A DNA stretch of 37,745 bases from Candidatus Coatesiibacteriota bacterium (lineage in GTDB: Bacteria > JAFGND01): NCBI GenBank assembly GCA_016927185.1, contig JAFGND010000073.1, positions 1-37,745 on the forward strand. Direction: 5' to 3'. A model generated the notes under the pieces. That model was given only the letters and a program-made list of their open reading frames with translations. It ran no database searches and was not told the origin of the DNA. This document shows positions 34,590 through 37,745 of the stretch, piece after piece. Position 1 is the stretch's first letter; the number at the start of each line of letters is the position of its first letter. A program made the translations under genes and the position numbers.

Positions 34590-35924
34590 ATGGATTTAAA
34601 CACAAGACTTCAAAACGTGGCAGTAATTGGGGCTGCCGGGAAAATGGGCAGCGGTATTTCTCTTTTGCTTGCCCAGGAATTAGGTTTTGCATCGCTTGAG
34701 AACAGAAGCAGGACTTTCATACTCAATCTGGTTGATATAAGTGATCTTGCACTGCAGGGACTTATAAGATATATCAAAGAGCAATCTGTAAAAACTGCTG
34801 AAAAGCAGATAAATCGTCTTCGCGAGCTTTACAAAGACAGAGTTGATTTAGTCGAAAATGGAGAAATTATTAATGAATTTGTTCATGAAGTTCTGGTTCA
34901 TATAAGGACAGGAAAGACACTTGATTTGGCAAAAGACTCTCTTCTTGTATTTGAGGCAGTTTTCGAGAAAGAGGAATTGAAATTCGAAGTCTACAACAAG
35001 CTTGCATCTCTCTGTCCCAAAGAGACATATTTCCTTACAAATACATCATCAATTCCAATCAAGGTAATTACCGATGCCTGTGGCATTGATGGAAGAGTAA
35101 TAGGATATCATTTCTATAATCCACCTGCCGTGCAGAAACTTGTAGAGCTTATCACTCCTGATACTTGTGATGAAGAGCTTAAAGTGCTTTCTCTGGAAAT
35201 AGCAAAGAAGCTTGGAAAGAAGATAGTTCCTGCAAATGATATTGCAGGTTTCATAGGCAATGGTCATTTCATGAGGGACGGTTTGCATGCCATTTCAGAA
35301 GTAAAAAGGCTTTCAAAGGAACATGGCTACCCACAAGCTATTTATATGGTAGACAAGGTTTCCAGGGATTACCTGTTAAGACCGATGGGTATTTTCCAGC
35401 TTATAGACTATGTAGGAATAGATGTTTTTCAGCTGATTCTTAAGGTAATGAACAAGTACCTTACAAAACAAGGTCTTCATAGCGATCTGATAGACAAGTA
35501 TATGGAACAGGGAGTAAAAGGTGGACAGACTTCATCAGGTGCCCAGAAAGACGGTTTCCTGAAATATGAAAAAGGCAAACCTGTTGGTGTATATAATCCC
35601 GAAACAAAAGAATATGTACCTGTTGATGATATATTTATAAAAGCTGTTGATGAAAAATTGGGACTTCACCCAAATCCTTCACTTTCCTGGAAAAATCTAC
35701 TTAAAGATCCTGAAAAGGATTCAAAAACCCAAAATTACTTTACTTCTTTGAAGGAAATGGATACTTTAGGTGCTGAACTTGCCAGGCGCTATTATAATGC
35801 CAGCAAGGAGACAAGTGAGAAGCTTGTCAAGTCTGGTGTGGCAAATAAGCCGGAGGATGTAAACAGTGTCTTGACACTTGGTTTCTTCCATCTTTATGGT
35901 CCTATTAATGATTATCTTAAGTAA
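34590..35924 (+). CDS. 3-hydroxyacyl-CoA dehydrogenase, long form
   Basis: This enzyme oxidises 3-hydroxyacyl-CoA to 3-ketoacyl-CoA with NAD. The Rossmann motif is VAVIGAAGKMGSG (Gly14, Gly17, Gly20), followed by FLTNTSSIPI, the catalytic His region YHFYNPPAVQKLVEL and NDIAGFIGNG. From the ATG at 34590 (GGAGG upstream; the ATG at 34578 is rejected) it has 444 residues, against about 280 for the common HBD form. The extra length is in an insertion between the nucleotide loop and NTSS (about residues 55-125) and in an extended C-terminal domain (from about 300). No hydratase domain is fused. It is third gene of the operon. Confidence 0.9.
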   Translation: MDLNTRLQNVAVIGAAGKMGSGISLLLAQELGFASLENRSRTFILNLVDISDLALQGLIRYIKEQSVKTAEKQINRLRELYKDRVDLVENGEIINEFVHEVLVHIRTGKTLDLAKDSLLVFEAVFEKEELKFEVYNKLASLCPKETYFLTNTSSIPIKVITDACGIDGRVIGYHFYNPPAVQKLVELITPDTCDEELKVLSLEIAKKLGKKIVPANDIAGFIGNGHFMRDGLHAISEVKRLSKEHGYPQAIYMVDKVSRDYLLRPMGIFQLIDYVGIDVFQLILKVMNKYLTKQGLHSDLIDKYMEQGVKGGQTSSGAQKDGFLKYEKGKPVGVYNPETKEYVPVDDIFIKAVDEKLGLHPNPSLSWKNLLKDPEKDSKTQNYFTSLKEMDTLGAELARRYYNASKETSEKLVKSGVANKPEDVNSVLTLGFFHLYGPINDYLK

Positions 35925-35936
35925 GGAAGGTATGAG

Positions 35937-37172
35937 ATGAAAAATTTTAATAAACCGGTCTATTTGGCTGCAGGAGCATATACAATAAGCCTCGGAACTG
36001 GAAGAAACGAATTCCATCCAAAGAAACCCCGTCCCGGTCTTGATTATTATATTCAGGAAGCAGGGAAAGCAGTTTTATCTCAGATAAATTCTCCAGAGAA
36101 TATTGATGAAGGAGTAATTGCTAATTTCATGGCTGCAAGATTCAACAGACAGGGAAATCTTGCTTCCCTGATGACAACCATTCATCCTTCCCTTGTTCAT
36201 AAGCCAATGATAAGAGTTGAGGGAGCATGTGCTTCTGGAGGATTAGGGATAGCAACAGGAGTAAAGAATATTTTATCTGGTCTTGCTGATGTAGTGCTCG
36301 TAGTCGGTGTGGAAGTCCAGAACACTGTAAAAGCAATATATGGAGCAGATATTCTTGCAGGTGCAGGTTATTATGCTGGAGAAAGAAAGGAAGGTCATAC
36401 TTATTTCTTCCCTGCGAAGTTTTCAGACAGAGCGGGTGCATATTTCGAGAAATATGGCAAGGACATCACAAGACAGGCAATGGCTCACTGGTATGCTAAT
36501 GCTGTAGAGAATGCAAGACTGAATCCACTTGCACAGGAATATCATAATACATGCAAGGATCTTGTTTCCCAGGGAATGACACAACCTGATGCAAAGACCT
36601 TTACAGAGCATCTCAATATTTTCGATTGCTCAAAAGTCTCTGATGGAGCTGCTGCTATATTGGTTTGTTCAGAAGAAGGATATAAGAAGCTTGGACTCAA
36701 CAGTGACGCAGTCTGTGAAATTATTGGATTAGGGCAGGTTATGGCAAACCTCATAAGCTCTCCAGCAGATCTTACTGAACTTGATGCAAGCAGAAAAGCA
36801 GCGAATGATGCAAGAGATATGGCAAACGTCGGCATTGGTGATATTGGGGTATTTGAGGTTCATGATTGTTTCACTATATCAGGACTTCTCAGTATAGAAG
36901 CATTGGGAATAGTTGGACAAGGAAAAGCACCTGAACTCGTTATAAATGGGGAAACAAAACTGACTGGAAAATATCCTGTTAATACAGGTGGAGGTCTTGT
37001 AGGTTATGGTCATCCGACTGGAGCATCAGGAGTGAGGATGGCTGTTGATTTATGGAAACAGATGACAGGCAAGGCAGAGAAATTCCAGGTTGACTTGAAG
37101 AAAGAGCATGGAATGCTTATTTCAATGGGTGGTAATGATAAAAGCCTGGTTTCTGTTATTGTGAAGAAATAG
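35937..37172 (+). CDS. Thiolase, SCP2-like (acetyl-CoA acyltransferase)
   Basis: The 411-residue thiolase-fold enzyme cleaves 3-ketoacyl-CoA with CoA, or runs in reverse for synthesis. The nucleophile is Cys98 in EGACASGGLG; His309 in FEVHDCFTISGL and His359 in GLVGYGHPTGASG complete the site. The usual C-terminal CxG is replaced by SMGGNDKS, as in SCP2-type thiolases. It ends the acyl-CoA operon, 12 bases after the dehydrogenase, with AAGGAAGG upstream. Together the four genes cover one turn of beta-oxidation, or its reversal. Confidence 0.9.
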   Translation: MKNFNKPVYLAAGAYTISLGTGRNEFHPKKPRPGLDYYIQEAGKAVLSQINSPENIDEGVIANFMAARFNRQGNLASLMTTIHPSLVHKPMIRVEGACASGGLGIATGVKNILSGLADVVLVVGVEVQNTVKAIYGADILAGAGYYAGERKEGHTYFFPAKFSDRAGAYFEKYGKDITRQAMAHWYANAVENARLNPLAQEYHNTCKDLVSQGMTQPDAKTFTEHLNIFDCSKVSDGAAAILVCSEEGYKKLGLNSDAVCEIIGLGQVMANLISSPADLTELDASRKAANDARDMANVGIGDIGVFEVHDCFTISGLLSIEALGIVGQGKAPELVINGETKLTGKYPVNTGGGLVGYGHPTGASGVRMAVDLWKQMTGKAEKFQVDLKKEHGMLISMGGNDKSLVSVIVKK

Positions 37173-37175
37173 AGA

Positions 37176-37203
37176 GTAAGGGGGGAAGAATTTCTCCCCT
37201 TAC
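37176..37203. terminator. Bidirectional hairpin between thiolase and glutaredoxin genes
   Basis: GTAAGGGGGGAA (37176-37187) and TTCTCCCCTTAC (37192-37203) pair over 12 positions with one G-U, on a four-base loop. It lies between the two convergent stops and includes the glutaredoxin stop codon. A U-run is absent on both sides, so termination or 3'-end protection is inferred only. Confidence 0.55.
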
Positions 37204-37445
37204 CTGCCTAATCCAAGAGCTTTCAATATCTCGTTCTGATTAAATCCAACAATTATCCTGCTTCCAATTTCGACAACAGGAACTCCGATCTGACCGCTTT
37301 TCTGTATCATTCTTTGAGCTGCATTATGATCCCTTGAAACATCAATTTCTGTAAATGCAACTCCCCTGTCCTTGAGAAATCTTTTTACCATTGTGCAATA
37401 TCCGCATGTCGGTGTTGAATAGACTGTAACTTTCTGATTTGTCAT
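37200..37445 (-). CDS. Glutaredoxin-like thiol-disulfide oxidoreductase
   Basis: An 81-residue glutaredoxin/NrdH-type protein with the active site Cys14-GY-Cys17 (STPTCGYC), cis-proline Pro56 in IGVPVVEI and the GSH-site-like VGFNQNEIL. It is cytoplasmic and reduces protein disulfides. TCGYC and the short length resemble the Grx subgroup named YruB/UXX-star (Uxx-star/glutaredoxin family). The ribosome site is AAAGGAGGG. It is transcribed alone, convergent with the fatty-acyl operon. Confidence 0.93.
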   Translation of the reverse strand: MTNQKVTVYSTPTCGYCTMVKRFLKDRGVAFTEIDVSRDHNAAQRMIQKSGQIGVPVVEIGSRIIVGFNQNEILKALGLGR

Positions 37446-37466
37446 TCAAACCCTCCTTTTGAAAAG

Positions 37467-37495
37467 AGTCTAATAAAATTCTCTCTGTTTGTCAA
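37467..37495 (-). promoter_or_regulatory. Promoter of the glutaredoxin gene
   Basis: On the minus strand TTGACA (37495-37490) and TAGACT (37472-37467) are separated by 17 bases, giving a start near 37460, just before the AAAGGAGGG ribosome site. The -35 box overlaps the end of the short upstream ORF. Confidence 0.65.
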
Positions 37496-37575
37496 TAGTT
37501 TTTACTCAATAAACTATAAATCTGCTTAAGACTTTCTTGAAATATCGCGTTTGTTAGTCTTCCTTGATTATTCAT
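37492..37575 (-). CDS. Short ORF (27 codons) with strong ribosome site
   Basis: The ATG at 37575 is preceded by GAAGGAGGTG with five bases between, one of the strongest ribosome sites in the window. The reading frame MNNQGRLTNAIFQESLKQ continues to a TGA at 37492 for 27 residues and is not recognised. It could be a leader peptide, a small protein, or the front of a decayed gene. Its TGA lies within the -35 box of the glutaredoxin promoter. Confidence 0.35.
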   Translation of the reverse strand: MNNQGRLTNAIFQESLKQIYSLLSKNY

Positions 37576-37591
37576 GATAACACCTCCTTCC

Positions 37592-37618
37592 TGTCATGCT
37601 GAACTTGTTTAAGCATCT
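37592..37618. repeat. Interspersed-repeat-like motif with imperfect palindrome
   Basis: TGTCATGCTGAACTTGTTTA followed by AGCATCT is an imperfect palindrome (ATGCTGAAC versus GTTTAAGCAT). I recall very similar motifs (TCATGCTGAACTTGTTTCAG...) as scattered intergenic repeats in several FCB-type genomes. Only one copy is visible here, so family membership is inferred. Confidence 0.4.
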
Positions 37619-37634
37619 CAATAAGAATAATTTT

Positions 37635-37703
37635 CTATTCCATTTCAGGGAAATCTGCCTCTTTCAAGACAGACTCCCTGGTTATGGAAATAGAGGCTTT
37701 CCC
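37635..37703. repeat. Structured region with two mutually exclusive hairpins
   Basis: Structure A pairs 37635-37657 with 37670-37693 (CTATT, CCAT, CAGGGA and TCTG with their complements, about 19 pairs with small internal loops). Structure B pairs GGGAAA and GCCTC (37648-37661, with a TCT bulge) with GAGGC and TTTCCC (37693-37703), 11 pairs. Both use 37648-37657, so they exclude each other. On the minus strand this lies upstream of the short ORF. Apart from this, the motif at 37592 and the short ORF, I see nothing else in 37446-37745. Confidence 0.5.
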
Positions 37704-37745
37704 ATTGATTAATCATACATATATTTTCATATTAAAGAGCTTATC

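Noticed and set aside
1-37745. tRNA genes, transposases, integrases or attachment sites
   Set aside because: No cloverleaf-like segment, transposase motif or flanking direct repeat was recognised in any intergenic region.

Overview
The window looks like part of the chromosome of an uncultivated Gram-negative bacterium of the Fibrobacteres-Chlorobi-Bacteroidetes (FCB)-like type, outside Bacteroidota proper. It is AT-rich, roughly one third G+C by eye. It encodes SprA, the outer-membrane channel of the type IX secretion system (T9SS), and three secreted proteins with T9SS C-terminal sorting domains. Against Bacteroidota proper, most genes have clear Shine-Dalgarno sites (AAGGAG/GGAGG) and the rnpB promoter is a canonical TTGACA-18-TATAAT. 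I cannot name the phylum; Cloacimonadota, WOR-3-like and Marinimicrobia-like lineages are all compatible.

Layout. 1-3.4 kb: RNase P RNA (+), then on the minus strand a cobalamin riboswitch with a terminator that controls a surface beta-propeller lipoprotein (BtuG-like), and a T9SS cargo protein. 3.5-5.7 kb (+): glycine C-acetyltransferase and an orphan HoxU/NuoG-like iron-sulfur protein. 5.7-10.5 kb (-): rlmN, a degenerate 5'-nucleotidase-like protein carrying two thioredoxin-like domains, and a hybrid histidine kinase. 10.6-11.9 kb (+): three small genes (coiled coil, lipoprotein, MORN-type repeat protein). 11.9-24.7 kb (-): a tight run LCP protein > YgiQ-type radical SAM > degenerate glycogen synthase > NapH-like ferredoxin > nitrilase > mtnA > sprA. 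24.8-27.6 kb (-): two T9SS cargo beta-propellers (WD40, then PQQ/BamB-like) with nearly identical DNA at their sorting tails. 27.7-32.3 kb (-): cheC-like > EF-G-like > yebC > ruvC > ruvA. 32.6-37.2 kb (+): a four-gene fatty-acyl-CoA operon (acyl-CoA dehydrogenase, enoyl-CoA hydratase, 3-hydroxyacyl-CoA dehydrogenase, SCP2-type thiolase). The window ends with a glutaredoxin (-) and a 300-base stretch with a short ORF, an interspersed-repeat-like motif and strong alternative hairpins.

The main themes are secreted beta-propellers exported by T9SS or the lipoprotein route, and several proteins that keep the fold of a known enzyme but have lost its signature residues (EF-G-like G4/G5, glycogen synthase-like, 5'-nucleotidase-like). 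The strongest functional lead is the B12 riboswitch directly upstream of a surface propeller lipoprotein. This suggests a cobalamin-capture protein analogous to Bacteroides BtuG in a different lineage. No tRNA, CRISPR array, transposase or phage gene was seen.
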